A DNA stretch of 64,000 bases from Blumeriella jaapii (taxonomy: Eukaryota > Ascomycota > Leotiomycetes > Helotiales > Drepanopezizaceae). The stretch's first letter is position 1. Every line of letters begins with the position of its first letter. A program made the position numbers and the translations under genes. Positions 46,500 through 59,223 of this stretch are shown one piece after another. The stretch lies in assembly GCA_009599575.1 (NCBI GenBank), contig VWND01000066.1, positions 1 through 64,000 on the forward strand, written 5' to 3'. The notes below the pieces were generated by a model, which was not told where the DNA came from, ran no database searches, and was given only the letters and a program-made list of their open reading frames with translations.

Positions 46500-48358
46500 A
46501 TGAAGTTCCTTGCCCTCTTGCCTCTCCTCGCGACGGCCGTCGTCGCCGTCACGGCGCCCCCCGGGTGCCGCAAGCTGCACACCGACGACGACTGGCCCGC
46601 GCCCGACGTGTGGGCGGCGGCGATTCCGGGCGTGGAGCCGCAGAAGCCGTCGGCGTCGACGGGCCTCGCCGGCCCGACTACCGCATCCGCGCGCGCAGCG
46701 CCCTCGATGTCCAGAACGCCGTCCGGTTCGCGGCGCAGCACGGCATCCGGCTCGCCGTCATCGCGACCGGCCACGATCAGGTCGGCCGGAACGATGCCGG
46801 GTCCGGCCTGATCATCGACCTGTCCCTGATGCGGAACCTGCGGCTGTCGGCCTCGTTCGAGGCCACCGAGCTGGGCGTCGCGCCACCCGACAGCGAGGTG
46901 GCCAACGTGGTCGTGCCGGTCGAAGGCGCCCAGGCCGCCATCACCTTTGGCCCGGCGCTCGGCGGCGCGGACTTGAACTACGCGGCCGGCCAGTCCGGCT
47001 TGATGGTGATCGGCGGCACGTCTGGTAGGCGCTCTCCCTCGCGGCGCGGTGCGTGTGTGCTCACTGACATCCCTCGCAGCAACGGTGGCGCCCTCGGGAG
47101 GATGGGGTCACAACGGAGGTTACGGCCCTCTCACCTCCCAGTATGGCCTCGGCGTGGACCAGTGGCTCGAAGCCAAGATCGTCACCCCCGACGGCCAGCT
47201 CAAGGTCGCCAACGCCGTGTCCAACCCGGATCTGTTCTGGGCCATCCGCGGCGGCGGCGGCGGCACGTTCGGCGTCGTCGTCGAAGCGACCTTCAAGGCC
47301 TACCCGTCCGTCCCCATCAGCGTCATCAGCTGGTACGTCAACTCGACCATCACCGGGAGCAACGTCACCAACCACGAGACGGGCGAGTCGCCCACCAGCA
47401 AGCGGTGCAGTACTTCCTGAGCCAGACGCCGGATCTGCAAGCGCAGCGCATCAGCGTCTACGTCTCCATCCACGCCAGCGACATCCGGGGCTTCGCCATC
47501 CACCCCGGGGATGCCTCGGGCCACGACAAAGTCAACGCCGTCTGGGGCCCGATCCTGACCAAGATGTCCTCCTTCCCCAACATGACCCCGTTCCAGACGA
47601 AGCCGTATCATTTCGACAACTACCGCGCGTTCTGGGACACCACGTACGGGCCGCTGGCGCCCCTCAACAAGACCGTCGGCGTGCCGGAGCCGTTCAGTCG
47701 CGGCATCACCCCGTACGACAGCATCCTGCTTGCCCCGGAGCACCTGCGCAGCGAGAACATCACCTACGCGCTGCGAGGCCTCGGTGGCGACCTGGGCTGC
47801 TTGGTCACCGCGCCCGGCGACCGGGTCGGCGACGGGAGCGACACCTCGGCCAACCCCGGCTGGCGCAAGGCGGCCGCGCTGATCGTGACGATGAAGACCA
47901 GCAACGCGCCCACGGGCGTCGACACCCTGCGCCAGATCGCCCCGGACATGGGAGGATACATCAACGAGGTGCGCACGCCGTGCTCCCCCCCCCCCTCCTC
48001 GTCTCCGCGCCCGCGCTAACCTCCTTCCCAGGGCAACCCCCAGGCCGCGCACTGGTCGTCGGAGTTCTGGGGCGCGAACTACCCGCGTCTCTCGGCGTTG
48101 AAGACCGCCATCGACCCGGACCGCACGTTCTGGATCTCGCCCGGCGTCAACGCCGACCACATGCAGGTCCGCGACGGACGCCTGTGTCTCGTCGAGCCCC
48201 GGCCCACCGTGCCGAGCCTGACCCCGCCGCTCACGGACCGTCCCTTCGCCGTCAACCTGACCACCGACGGGCTCTTCCTCTTCGGCCGGCGCGAGTTGAT
48301 CGGGAGGCAATTCCCCGAGCCCGGGTCCTGGGAGGGACTGCAGCCGTACGATCAATAG
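46500..48358 (+). CDS. Secreted FAD-linked oxidoreductase of the BBE/FAD_binding_4 type, frame interrupted twice
   Basis: Segments are 46500..47024, 47080..47968 and 48032..48358, about 580 residues if both frame breaks are bridged. The introns are 55 nt (branch CTGAC) and 63 nt (branch GCTAAC). A signal peptide (MKFLALLPLLATAVVAVTA) is followed by the PCMH FAD-binding domain: YRIRARSALDVQNAVRFA, IATGHDQVGRNDAGSG, GGWGHNGGYGPLTSQYGL, AIRGGGGGTFGVV. The C-terminal berberine-bridge segment is HWSSEFWGANYPRL...DPDRTFWISPGV. Such enzymes oxidise alcohols, sugars or secondary metabolites with O2, often with covalently bound FAD. One base seems missing at about 46655-46690, before PDYRIRA, and another near 47380-47386 at ACGGGCGAG, before RVAHQQAVQYF. 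Both have the same sign, so as written the protein is truncated. Either assembly error or early decay is possible. Confidence 0.82.
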
Positions 48359-50379
48359 GGCGGCGCGCTGCGGGCGAGCGATTCGCGGGGCGTCGGCTTG
48401 CTGTCGTGCGATGTATTTACCTATTTATGATTGTTTGTTTATTTACGTTTTTTTTTTGGTTCTTTCCCGCCGTTCCTCGAGCCTCAACATCATTATAATC
48501 ACCTGACCTCGAGCCGCCGCCGGCGTGTAGTTCTTCCGCTCCTCTGACTGGTGCGAGCCTTGCTGCTGCCCTGCACTTTTCACATGAGATGATGCTTGCA
48601 TACCTACCTATAGATACCTACCTACTTGAATACCACTAGTTTTGCCAAAAAATAATAATAAAAGAAAGTCCATCTCATCCTCGCTAGCCTCTAGGGAGAG
48701 AGAGAGAGAGAGAGAGCTCCCGTCGTGCCTCCAGCTCCCGTCATGCCTCTTCCAGCTCTGCTCTGCTCCAGCTCTGCTCCAGCTCTGCTCCAGCACAGCG
48801 AAAGCTACACACAGCGAAAGCTACATACAGCACAATATAATACAATACAATACATATATATTGTTGTTGCGTTGTTGTTGCGTTGTTGTTATTATGCTAT
48901 GCCATGCTATCCCCAGTTACGTACATCCCTCCCTCTCATTTCCCTGTTCCAGATACGTTATCTATCCTCTTCCTTTGCTCAGTAATACTGTACTGTACTG
49001 TACTGTACAGTGAATACCTAGATACATAAACAGTGAATACCTAAAGAAATAAATAAATGTTCCTGGAGCTCGGTAAAAATCGTTGTGGTTGTTGTTGTTG
49101 TTGTTGTTGTCACGTGATAGTGGTGATAGGGCTACCTCGGAGACGGAGACGGAGACTGGTTTGGCTAAGCGAGTGGTTTGGCTAAGCGAGTGGGTAAGCG
49201 ATTGGCTGGCTGGCTAGGCGACTGGGTAAGCGAGCCTTCCGTCTTGTGCGGCGGACCTACTACTGTGCTGTGCTGTGCTGTGCAATGTTATATGTACTGT
49301 ACTGTACTATGCTGTACTATACTGTGACTAACTAACGCTCTATGTACGGCATACATACATACATACATACAATTCATTCATCCATTCATCCGCTCAATCA
49401 TTCATCCGGTCAATCCTCCTCCGGTGAGGACCCCCGGTGAGGGTTCGTACCGAGTGTTCAGCTGTGCACGATAATACAGTATGTACAGTATGTATAGTAT
49501 GTACAGTATGTACAGTGTGTACAGTATGTACAGTGTGTACAGTATGTACAGTACCGTACAGCACCGTACCGTAGTTGCTGTTCCGAACGTGTTTCCGGGT
49601 GCGGCTAAACGGACGGACGGGCAGACAGGCTCTCATCTCAGCACACTAGTCAATAAGTTAATGAATAAATTAGTAAATAAAGAAATAAACCAAGGGACGA
49701 ACTATGGGACGAACTATGAAACGAGGAAGGAAGGCAGGCAGGCATGGATGGGTGGGCAACAGCGAATGGTCGATTGACGGGACGCGCTGAACCGTCCCAT
49801 CCTGAAAATATTCGTTCACAGATAGATAGTTAGATAGATGGGGGGGTTTGCGAGGGGGAGTGTGTGCTCTGTGCATGCAAGGGTGAACTTTCGCGTCCGG
49901 GGTTCTCGCTACCTAGCTAAGCGAGCCCCTGTTTTGTTTGGTGTGTCGAATATGGTTTTCATGTATTCCTGTACTGTATTGGTATTGGGATTAGGATTGC
50001 ACGCGTGTATCTCGGACTCGGGTTACAGCGTAGAGTAGCGGAGCAGAGCGGAGAGATCGATCAAACCGGCACGATAAAAATGGACGCGCAGCATGGAAAC
50101 GCGTTTCTCGTTACAGGCTGGCTACATACAGCTGACCCTGAATCCTGAACCGAGCGCAGCGCTCTGCTCCCACCCAGAAGAAGGAAAACAAATGTCCAGC
50201 AGCAAGGGAGGAGAGTCGGGTTCTCAGACCACGGTGTGTCTTGTCTTTCTCTGACACGCAGCAAATTCGAGAGAGAGAGGAGAGCTTGTAGCGGCTCTCT
50301 GCTTTCCGCTCTCGCCAATGGGGGATCAGTCCCGTGGCGCGGCTGGACCGGCGCAGCGCAAGCAGACACCCGGCGCGGC
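48359..50379. other. 2 kb convergent intergenic region with microsatellites
   Basis: Contents: copy 2 of the dispersed repeat (48503-48561), (GA)n near 48695-48715, TACTG arrays at about 48985-49012 and 49285-49325, GTTGTT repeats near 49088-49110, ACAT repeats near 49350-49370, and GTACAGTAT arrays at about 49478-49560. No gene is supported. Confidence 0.55.
48503..48561 (+). repeat. Dispersed ~60-bp repeat, copy 2
   Basis: Shares CTGACCTCGAGCCGCCG, TAGTTCTTCCGCTC and GCGAGCCT, in the same order, with 35238-35297. Confidence 0.6.
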
Positions 50380-51757
50380 TTACGCGGTGCCGGTGTTGAT
50401 GACGACGTAGGAGACGCCGTTGGACTTGAGCGCGAGGGTGGAGCCCTCCTTGTCGGCCCCGTCGTCGCAGTCGGTAAAAGTCCCGTGGAAGAGAGTGCCA
50501 GCGCAGAAGGAGGAGAGGTAGCCCGCTTGGCCGGCATCGACGACCTGTCGAGGTTTTGGTCAGCGGACTGTGAAAGGCTGCAGGGAGTCTGGGGGGAGGG
50601 GATCGCTCACGTAGTCGCTCTGGATGCCGGTCGTGGTGGACTCGGTGTACTCCATGCCGAAGGTGGCGCCAATGTCAAAGACGCCCTCGATGCCGCCGCC
50701 GGCGCTCAGCGAGTACGAGGTCGAGATGGACACCGTGTGCTGGACCATGGTGGAGATGCCGCACGAGTCGGTGCTAGAGGACTGGCAGTTGACGATGTCC
50801 GAGACCTGGACCGAGGCCGAGTAGGACGCCTCCTGGCTGGTGGTGGTGAAGCCCTTGCACTTGGGGTCGCGCTTCGTGAGAGGGGCGGCCTCGGCGCCGC
50901 GGGCCTTCTTAGCAGCAAGAGTGCGATGGTAGGACTCGAACACTGGCTCGGGTTGAATCAACGGCGTGCAACTTGAAGGAGATGGGCCTGGGGCTTCACG
51001 TACCGTCGCGCTTGGCCAGGTTGGAGCCACCGTGGGTGAAGACGGAGACACCAGGGGAGGTACCCCCGACGGAGACCTCGACACAGGCATCGTTACCCTG
51101 GAGAGACGCGAAGACGGCATCGGGCCCGGATGGTGGGCAAGATTGATCGAGGGTGAAGAAGACTTGGACGTTTGCGTCGGACCAGTCGACCAGCTTGGCG
51201 TACTGCACAAAGGTCAATAAATGCCCTGATCTGGTCCGGTATGGAAAGGAGGGGACCTTACGTATGGAGAAGGTAAATCCGCGATGCCAATGCAACCACC
51301 AGATCCTTTTTCGAGATCGCACTTGATGGGGGTCAGCACAATGTTCCGAGTGAGAGAGAGGAGAGGAGAGGAGAGGAGAGGAGAGGAGAGGAGAGGGTCT
51401 TGGAACATACGGCGGTGTAGAGGCACGGGGTGTAGGTACTCTTGTCAATGCTGTTCAAGCAGTCCTTGTCGGAGAAGTACTCAATGTTAACGGCGTAGCA
51501 CTGATTGCCGTTGGTTCCGTCATCGAACACTGCATCGAAGTTAGTCTCGCATCTACAGATTTGGGGTCTGTTTGCGATTCGGACTCCGAGCTCATAGCTT
51601 CCAGCTGCAGTATCCGAATGGACAAGCGAGGAAAGAAAGGAGATTGGCACGCACTGTCAGCGCAGGTATCAGGGCCGTGGTCACGGCCAAAGATCGCTGG
51701 ATGAACAGCAAGAACTGGAACGCTCAGGAGAGCGGCGACGGCGGCTTTGAAAAGCAT
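50380..51757 (-). CDS. Secreted protein of unknown function with Kex2-type sites, six exons
   Basis: The structure is complement(join(50380..50544,50611..50942,51004..51202,51262..51321,51411..51604,51655..51757)), 350 residues. The five introns are 66, 61, 59, 89 and 50 nt, with GTGAGC, GTACGT, GTAAGG, GTATGT and GTGCGT donors, and all phases agree. A signal peptide is clear (MLFKAAVAALLSVPVLA). The N-terminal half has several Cys (ICRCETNF, DKDCLNS, TPCLY, GGCIGIAD). Two dibasic Kex2-like sites (LAKRD, LTKRD) flank a short spacer. The C-terminal half is Ser/Thr-rich, with alternating hydrophobic residues (VSISTSYSLSAGGGIEGVFD), and ends in a Cys-containing block (FCAGTLFHGTFTDCDD). I do not recognise the family. 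The Ser/Thr beta-hairpin-like stretch loosely recalls aerolysin-type proteins, which is a weak impression only. A TATAAA box lies about 130 bp upstream. The gene ends 170 bp from the RIP-degraded LINE. Confidence 0.8.
51322..51410 (-). repeat. (GGAGA)n microsatellite inside intron 2 of the secreted-protein gene
   Basis: Seven or so GGAGA units (+ strand, about 51356-51396) lie between the GTATGT donor and the CTGAC branch site. They account for this intron being longer than the others in the gene. Confidence 0.7.
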
Positions 51758-51885
51758 GTCTGCTGCTGAAGTCGGAAAGATGAGCTGGAGGCTGAGAAAT
51801 CGAGATGTTGTTGGAATGAAGTAGCTTGAAGATGAAGCTGTTTGGGTGCGAAATGGAAAGTCTGAGATGGGGCATGATAGCGGTC

Positions 51886-51891
51886 TTTATA
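51886..51891 (-). promoter_or_regulatory. TATA box of the secreted-protein gene
   Basis: TATAAA on the minus strand, about 130 bp before the ATG at 51757 and 35 bp from the LINE boundary. Confidence 0.45.
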
Positions 51892-52260
51892 TGCTTCTTC
51901 GGTCATCCTTTTATGCTGGAAACACACACCTACAACTATTTTTCCAAAAGCATTTTTTGGAAATAAACATTCAACCACGCTTTTTAAGCATACTTTCTAT
52001 ATCAAAATCTTTATTTCAAACCCTATTCTAAGCTCTTCCGTACTTTTTACGCGCGATTTAGGCCAGAATAAAGCTTGCCACTTTTAATCGTCCTTTCGGT
52101 AGTTTCGAAACCTTAATCCACGCGAATTTCATTCGCGACCAAAAGCTATTTTTTTCCACTAATTTTAATTAGCGCCCGAAAAAGCAGCAGCAGCGAATTA
52201 ATTATACGATTCCTTTTTTTTTGCGTTTTAATAATCGAGCGCTCGCAAACTACGCCGTAT

Positions 52261-52265
52261 CGAAC
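52261..52265. repeat. Target-site duplication CGAAC, left copy
   Basis: Immediately precedes the Gypsy LTR; the same five bases follow the right LTR at 59636-59640. Confidence 0.85.
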
Positions 52266-52678
52266 TGTAAGGATTGAAAGGCAGGGAAACATTAGTTTAG
52301 ACAATAGAGCTCAGATAAGGTTGGGTTGATAGTCAGACTGATTTCTATCTTCTACATTTCTAGTAGAAGGCGTGTATAAGTACAAAAGGAGGGGTGGAGC
52401 CCTCGAGAAGAGTATTTCTTAGGAAACCAGGCGAGCTTTATTTAGTATGCTTTTCCAGCCTTTATCCCGACCTTTTTTTATTTTTTTTAATATAATTTTA
52501 ATAATTGGTTTTTTAGCAATTATTTTTATAAAGTGTTTTATTTAAATGTTATTTTTAGCTTTTATAATATTATCCGGCTCCTACGGCCTATCCGCAGAAA
52601 GTATTATTCGAAGGTTGGTAGAAGGCAGAGGATTTTGGCGGATTATCTGACTTATATACGTAATATTGGTTTCTGATA
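52266..52678 (-). repeat. 3' LTR of the right Gypsy element
   Basis: 413 bp, + strand TGTAAGGATTG to TCTGATA. It is nearly colinear with 59224-59635, and the differences are almost all C/T or G/A. The adjacent polypurine tract identifies it as the 3' LTR. Confidence 0.9.
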
Positions 52679-55600
52679 TTACTCCCTTTTTTAAGCTTTT
52701 GGTTTCCAAAGGCGATTAATTTTTTTGTGCGTATGCTTTCGTGTATAGCGTGCGTTACGTTTTCGAAATAACGTGCGGTTTCTTTCGCTTTCGGTCGTGA
52801 ATTATAGCTGTTTCGTCCGCTTTTGGTCGTGAATTATGGCTGTTTTGCTGTTTTGTTTTTTTTGTTTTCGGTAGCGCTCGCATTTTCGTTTGAAAAAGCC
52901 TTTTTTCTTAAAATGGCCGCTATTTTTCTGCTTAACTTTTTTTTTTTTTTTTTTTTTTATTTTTATTTTTTCGTCAGCTTTTTTTTATTTTAATTAACTG
53001 CTTTTCGCCGCGTTCGCCGCGAATTCTTAAAATGCTTTTGATTTTTATTTGCTTTCGGTGCGCCCGTCTGATTTTACGCGAAAGTATTATAGCGGACTTT
53101 TTGCTTTTTTGCGTTTTCGAGCTTTTCAGCGTAAAATGCAACCGTTGCAAAGCTTCGCATACTTAGTGCTTTTCTGTAAATTTCTTAAACTTTTATTCGG
53201 ATTCGCTTTTAATTAGCTATAGGTTTTTACCGTACGCGTTATCGAGGCGCAAATACTTTTCGCGGGCCTTAACGATTTTATAAATCGTTTCGATGCTGTT
53301 ATAACCGCTGCCGTTTTTTTTCTTTTTGCTGCCGAAGCCAAAGCTTTTGTTAAAACTTTTATCGATTTTATTATTTACGACGCTTATATAAGTCGTTTAA
53401 AAGAAAGTGACGCTTCGGCTTTTATAATAGTCGGAGATCGTGCGAATCGCGCCGCGGCTCGGGCTGCCGCCGTTGCTGCTGCGCCCGTTTCTGCCGGTTT
53501 GGCGGCTGCTGCTGTTTTAAAAGCTTTAGCTGCGCCGGCCTTTTTTTTTAACGACGCTAATATAAAACGTATTTTTCGACGTTTCGAAAACGTCGCTCGG
53601 ACTTATTTTGACCAGTTGAATTAAATTCTGGATTTTTACGAAAATATCGTAATTGCAATTTAAAATTCGATTACGGCTATCGTAAAAGCTTTAATTGGGG
53701 TGAATCGAATACTTTGCGAATTCGTTTAGTATTAATTTTTTTTTTAGCCTGCCGCTGCTTTTAAATCTGAAAGAAATGGCGATAACGATGGGAAAAAAAA
53801 TGACGATAAAAATAAATTGGTTTAACGGCGGTTCTAGGGTTTTTTAAATGTTTTTTTTTTTTTTTTTTTGCTTTTACGGCGCGCATTCGTTATTGCTTCG
53901 TTGCTATTATTTATCGTATTTTTTAAGTATTTTTTTACAATTTTTTTTACGTTCGTAAAATGGTTTTTTGGCTTTCAGAAGTCTTCGCTTGGTAAATAGC
54001 CTTTTTATCGCACCAAATAATATCGGCCTTTTTTTATATTTTTATAAGCTTATATTAATTTGATTTCGTATTTTTCGGATTTTTAAAGTTTTATTATATT
54101 ATTTTTCGGCTCGGTATCGTTCCGACCCTGCCAAGGTTCTAATAGAAAAACGTAGAAGGTATCGTAAATACGATATTAAAAAAGAAGCTCGAATTGGTAA
54201 GCTTGGCCGTGTTCGTATATAATTCGCTTGATTTTAAAAAACCTTAAATATTTATCTGAAAGCTTTCGAAAAGGTCGCAGCTATCGAAGGTTTTTGGTCG
54301 ATAATAGTATTTTGTCGTTTATTTAAAATCTAGTCTTTTTGTGTTTAGCGTCGTAAAACCTTTTGTGATTCGCGTTAGCTTTTTTTAGCTTTTTATTAAA
54401 TATTTCTTTTTTTTTTTGCAATATTTTAATTCGTTTTTCCGCTGACGGTACCTTTTTTTTTACGACGTCGTTTTCGACGTTGTTGCCAAGTTCTAAGTAA
54501 AAGCCGTATAATATGCGAAAAAAAATAGAATCCGTAAAGGCGTATATCGAGTTGTTATACGTAAACTCGATTAAAGCAAGCTTCGTAGCTTAATCGTTTT
54601 GTCGATAATCGCAATACGTGCGAAAGTAAAATTTTAAAACTTGATTTTGACGTTTCGTTTGGCCATCGGTTTAAAAATGGAAAGCGGTGTTTAATCGACG
54701 TCGTATTTGTAAATGAAATATTATTAAAAATCAGAATTTATTAATGAAAACTAATTTTTTGTTTATAATAATTTTTTTAAAGCAGCTAAAATTTTTGTAA
54801 ACGTGTTGTATAAATATTTCAGCCAAATCTGGGGCTGAAATCGTTTTTTATATCGGTATATATTTCGATAGCTTCGTATATCGGTTTATTATAACGAATA
54901 TCGAATCGTAAATACGATTTCGTTTTTTATTAAAAAGTAAACCCGTAATAAAGTCCATAGTTATCTTTTTTTAAAGTTTCGTAAGGATCGAAAAAAGGGC
55001 TAATTCGCTATAGGGTCGGTGCTTTTTAGGTTTGCTTTTCTAACATTTTTCATACGTATTAACGTAACGTTTTACGTCGCTTCGTAAACCAGGCCAGAAA
55101 TACTTTTTTTCGATCAATTCTAACGTTCGCCGAAAGCTTTAATAGCCGGCGGTCGGATCGTCGTAATTAATTTTTAATATTTCGCTTTTAATAGCGTTTT
55201 TATTCGGAATATACGCACGTTTTTTGTAACGTAGTAATTTATTTTGGCCTATACGCCAGTATTTTTCGGATCCGGCTCGATTGCTTTGCGAAGCCGATTC
55301 GTACGTTTTTTATAATATAAAAAAATCAAATTTTTGCAATTTAAAAATAGTCTTATAAATCGGTTTTGTTAGCTCGTTATTAGCCGTTTCGGATTATAGC
55401 AATACAGCGGCTACGCTCCGTAATATGTATTATTTGCAATTAATAATATTAGCAAAAAACAATCCGGCGAAAAAGCTTTTTATTTGGCTTTTTTCCGCTT
55501 GCTTTTTATTTTCTGATTCCGTTAATAAAAGCTTCGAATACTTATCGGCGCGAAATAGTTTATGCTTCGATTTTAAACGTGTTTTTATTGCGAAAAACAT

Positions 55601-57895
55601 TCTAGAATTTTTTAAATAAGTTAGTTTTAGTTTACGATGCAGCGTAGGCAGCTGTTCGTTATTTTTTTTTAAATCTTTTTTTAAATCTGGCCGGCGGGAA
55701 AAACTATCCGCCGGATTAAAAACTTTTGTTTTATATTCGATTGCAAAATCGTATTCAGCTAGCTCGTCGGCCTATTTCGCTTGGCGTTCGTTTAGACGTT
55801 TTTTCGTAAAAAAGTATTTCAGATTATGGTAATTTATACGTATAATAATAACGTTAAAAACGCTACGTAGATATTGGTTCTACTGTTTGAAAGCGTAAAT
55901 TATAACTATTAGCTTAGCGTCGTAGACTTTGTATTTTTGTTTTATAGGGAAAAGCTTTTTCGAATAATACGCGATAAAATGCCAACGTGCCTCCGCATCC
56001 TTTTCGAATAATTGAAATAATATTCCGCTTATAGCGAATTTCGAAGCGTTTGTTTCGATTTGAATTTTTAATCGAAGGTCGAAATAACGTAGAATCGGTG
56101 CTTAGCAACTTTTTTTTTAAAAATAAAAAAGCGAGCTTCGCTTCGAGTAGAAAACGAAAAGGGCCCGATATTTTTTTTCGTTGCATTCTTTTTAAAAGAT
56201 CTGTAATAAATCGGCAAAGCTTAGCGTAGTTTTTAATAAAACGTTTGTAAAAATTAATAAAATTTAAAAACATTTGAATATTTCGCCACGTAGTAAAAAG
56301 GGGTTATTTCCGAATACTATTTATTTTTCCTGGGTCTATTTTAATTCCCGTAGAAGTAACGACGAAGCCTAGGAATTTAACCGTATTCGTATCGAAGATA
56401 TATTTTTTCAGATTTCCGTAAAGTTTGTTAGCACGAAGTTTTTCGAAAACTTTTTTTACCGCGTTTATATAATCGTCGGGGTTTTCGGAAAATATTAAAA
56501 TATCGTCGAGGTAAATTATATACGTAATATTTATTAAACCGACTAAAGTTTAATTAATATATGCTTAGAAGATTGCTGGTGCGTTCGAAAGGCCGAAGGG
56601 TAATACGCAGTATTCGAAGTGTTCGTAACGAATGCGAAACGCAGTTTTCTATTTATTTTCCTTTTTTATTCGAAAGCGGTGGTACGCCCAAATGAAATCT
56701 AGTTTAGTGAATATTTTAGCTTTTTTCAAACGATTCAAAGTTTCGCTTATAAGGGGTAAAAAAATTCGATTTTTAACCGTAACTGCGTTTAAACTCCTAT
56801 AATCGACGCATAATCGTAAACTTTCGTTTTTTTTCGGTATAAATATTACCGGTGCGCCGGCAGGGCTAGTAAATCTTTTTATTCAGCTTTTTTCTAAATT
56901 CGAATCGAAATATTCGCGTAATTCGGTGAGTTTAAATTCCGACAAAAAGTAGACTGGTTCCCAAAAGGGGTTTTTCCTTTCCGCGAAATCTATTCGATGC
57001 TTTATAAAATGGTAAGAAGCTAGAATAACCGCGGCGGTATCGTCGAATACGTTGGCGTAGTCGTCGTATTTAAAAGGTAATTGATGCTGTTTTTTAGTAG
57101 CTTTTTTTAAAACGATATAAAACGCTTGCTTTTTCTTGGATTCTTTTTTAAAACGTTTGATTATAACGAAATTAAATTGTAAGCGTTCGATTAGGTATCG
57201 CCACGATTTAGCTCGAAAGCTTATAGCGGGGTCGATATTTCGTAATCAAAAGAATTTTAAAATAAATAAAATCCTTGGAATATTTATATCGCAAGCCACG
57301 AAATCGCTTTATATTTTTTTAGTTGTTTTATAATTATTAATGGCGCGAATAAGTTGCGTATGCGTGTCGTAAATAATTATTTTTTTTTTTTTAATCGTAA
57401 ATAAATTAATACGTTTTTAAATTGGTTTTTATTTATATTTAACTGATAACTTTTGGATTACGCAGTTTTTTTTCGCGCCGCAATCGATAAAAGCTCGTTT
57501 CGTACGAATTTCGCTTTTGACTTTTTTAATTTCGACTGAAATTATTATTTTCTGCTTTTTTTTTTCGTTCGATTTTATTAGCAGCGACGAAATTAAAATC
57601 GAGCGAAAGCTTTTCCCGAATTTTTAAATTTGTTAGCTTCGGAACAGTTTAAGGCTATATATTTTTTTTTGTTGCATTTATAGCATTCGACTTCTGAATA
57701 ATTGGCCATGCGGTGTCTTTCCTTTTAGCAGCGATTGCATTTCGAAAGGTAAGAGAAATCGTTAAGAATTTTAGGATTTTAAGAGATTTTGTTAAAATTA
57801 TCGTTTTCTCGCTTTCGTTTTTTTTTTTGTAACGTATTTTCGAATCGAAAACGATATGTATTTGTTTTAGCTTTTGGGTTTTGATCGTAAATATA

Positions 57896-57930
<35 letters not shown>

Positions 57931-59223
57931 GCTCGTTTCGTCGTTTATTATTTTTCGTTTCGTCGCTAATAATTTTATTAGCATTTTCGATACGACGAGC
58001 GATTAATACTAATTTTTTGTACGAACTTATAGCTGCAGTATTGCTTCGTTTAATAATTTTTTTTCGAAAAATAAATCGGAGTTTTGCGAAAAGCATTTTT
58101 TTTTTTAGTCGTATCGTTTGTTATTTGCAATTGCTATTCGAAATTATTTAAATAAGCAACGAAATCGTTAATTAATTTATGTTTTTTTTGCTTCGTTTTA
58201 TCGTATAAATTCGAGGCCGCGATTTTTCGATTTTTCGTATTTATTAAAAAGTTTAATATTTATTTTTTAAAATCGTTTTATATAATTCGAATATTCGTAA
58301 AACGTCGTTCGTATCCGGTTTATTTTTTTTTTATTTTATCGTCGAAAGCTAAAACATAGGCGTTAATTTTCTTTTGATCGGTATAAAATATTACTTTTTT
58401 ATTCTAACGAAAGCTTCGCTTTGCACGCCGAATAAAAAATTAAGCTTTTTTAGTATTTTTCCCTCGATATATTAGAAAGTTTTTTATTTTTGATGCTTTT
58501 CGGCTCGAATTCGCTGTGTCTTTTACAAAAGGTATAATATGCTTAAAGAAAATGCTAGGTCGTTTTTAATAAGTATTATTATCGTAGTATTCCGAAAATA
58601 TTTTATAATAATCGCCGGCTTAGATTATTTTTTGTTTTTTTTTAGTTGGGGCGATGTTAAAAAGTATAAAAACCTTTTTTTCGATATTTTCGAAAGCGTT
58701 AAGTTTTCGTTGGAATTGTTTAATTTTTTTTCGGAATTCGTTTCGGCGTTTTTTGGTTTTTTCGAATTTTTTGATTGTTTCGTAGATTTTTTTTTCAGTT
58801 TTTTTCTGTTTTATTTTAGCTCGTATTTTTTTTATTTTTTTACGTTTATCGTTTTTTTTTTATTCGACGCGGATTCGTTTATTAGCCAAATGAATTAGGG
58901 TTTCGGTGGAAAATCCTTCCGAATCGTTTTAAGCATGGCCTTTTTTAATAATTTTTTCGATAAAAAAAGTTAAGGAATCGTCGCGCTCTGATAATGGAGT
59001 ATTTTCGACCTTTAGTAAGGCTGGTAACGTTAAGAGAAACGATAATACGAAGTTTTCCTGAGCAGCCGAAAATGCTAGGTTTTTTTAAGTAGCTGGAAGT
59101 GCCTGTTTTTTGCGAATGCGAAAAGCTATAATATCGATAATAACGATATAAATATAATAGTATAATAAAAGATTGTTTTAATAATATCGAACTGCCGTTC
59201 CGGTAAATAAAAAAAAATCAGAA

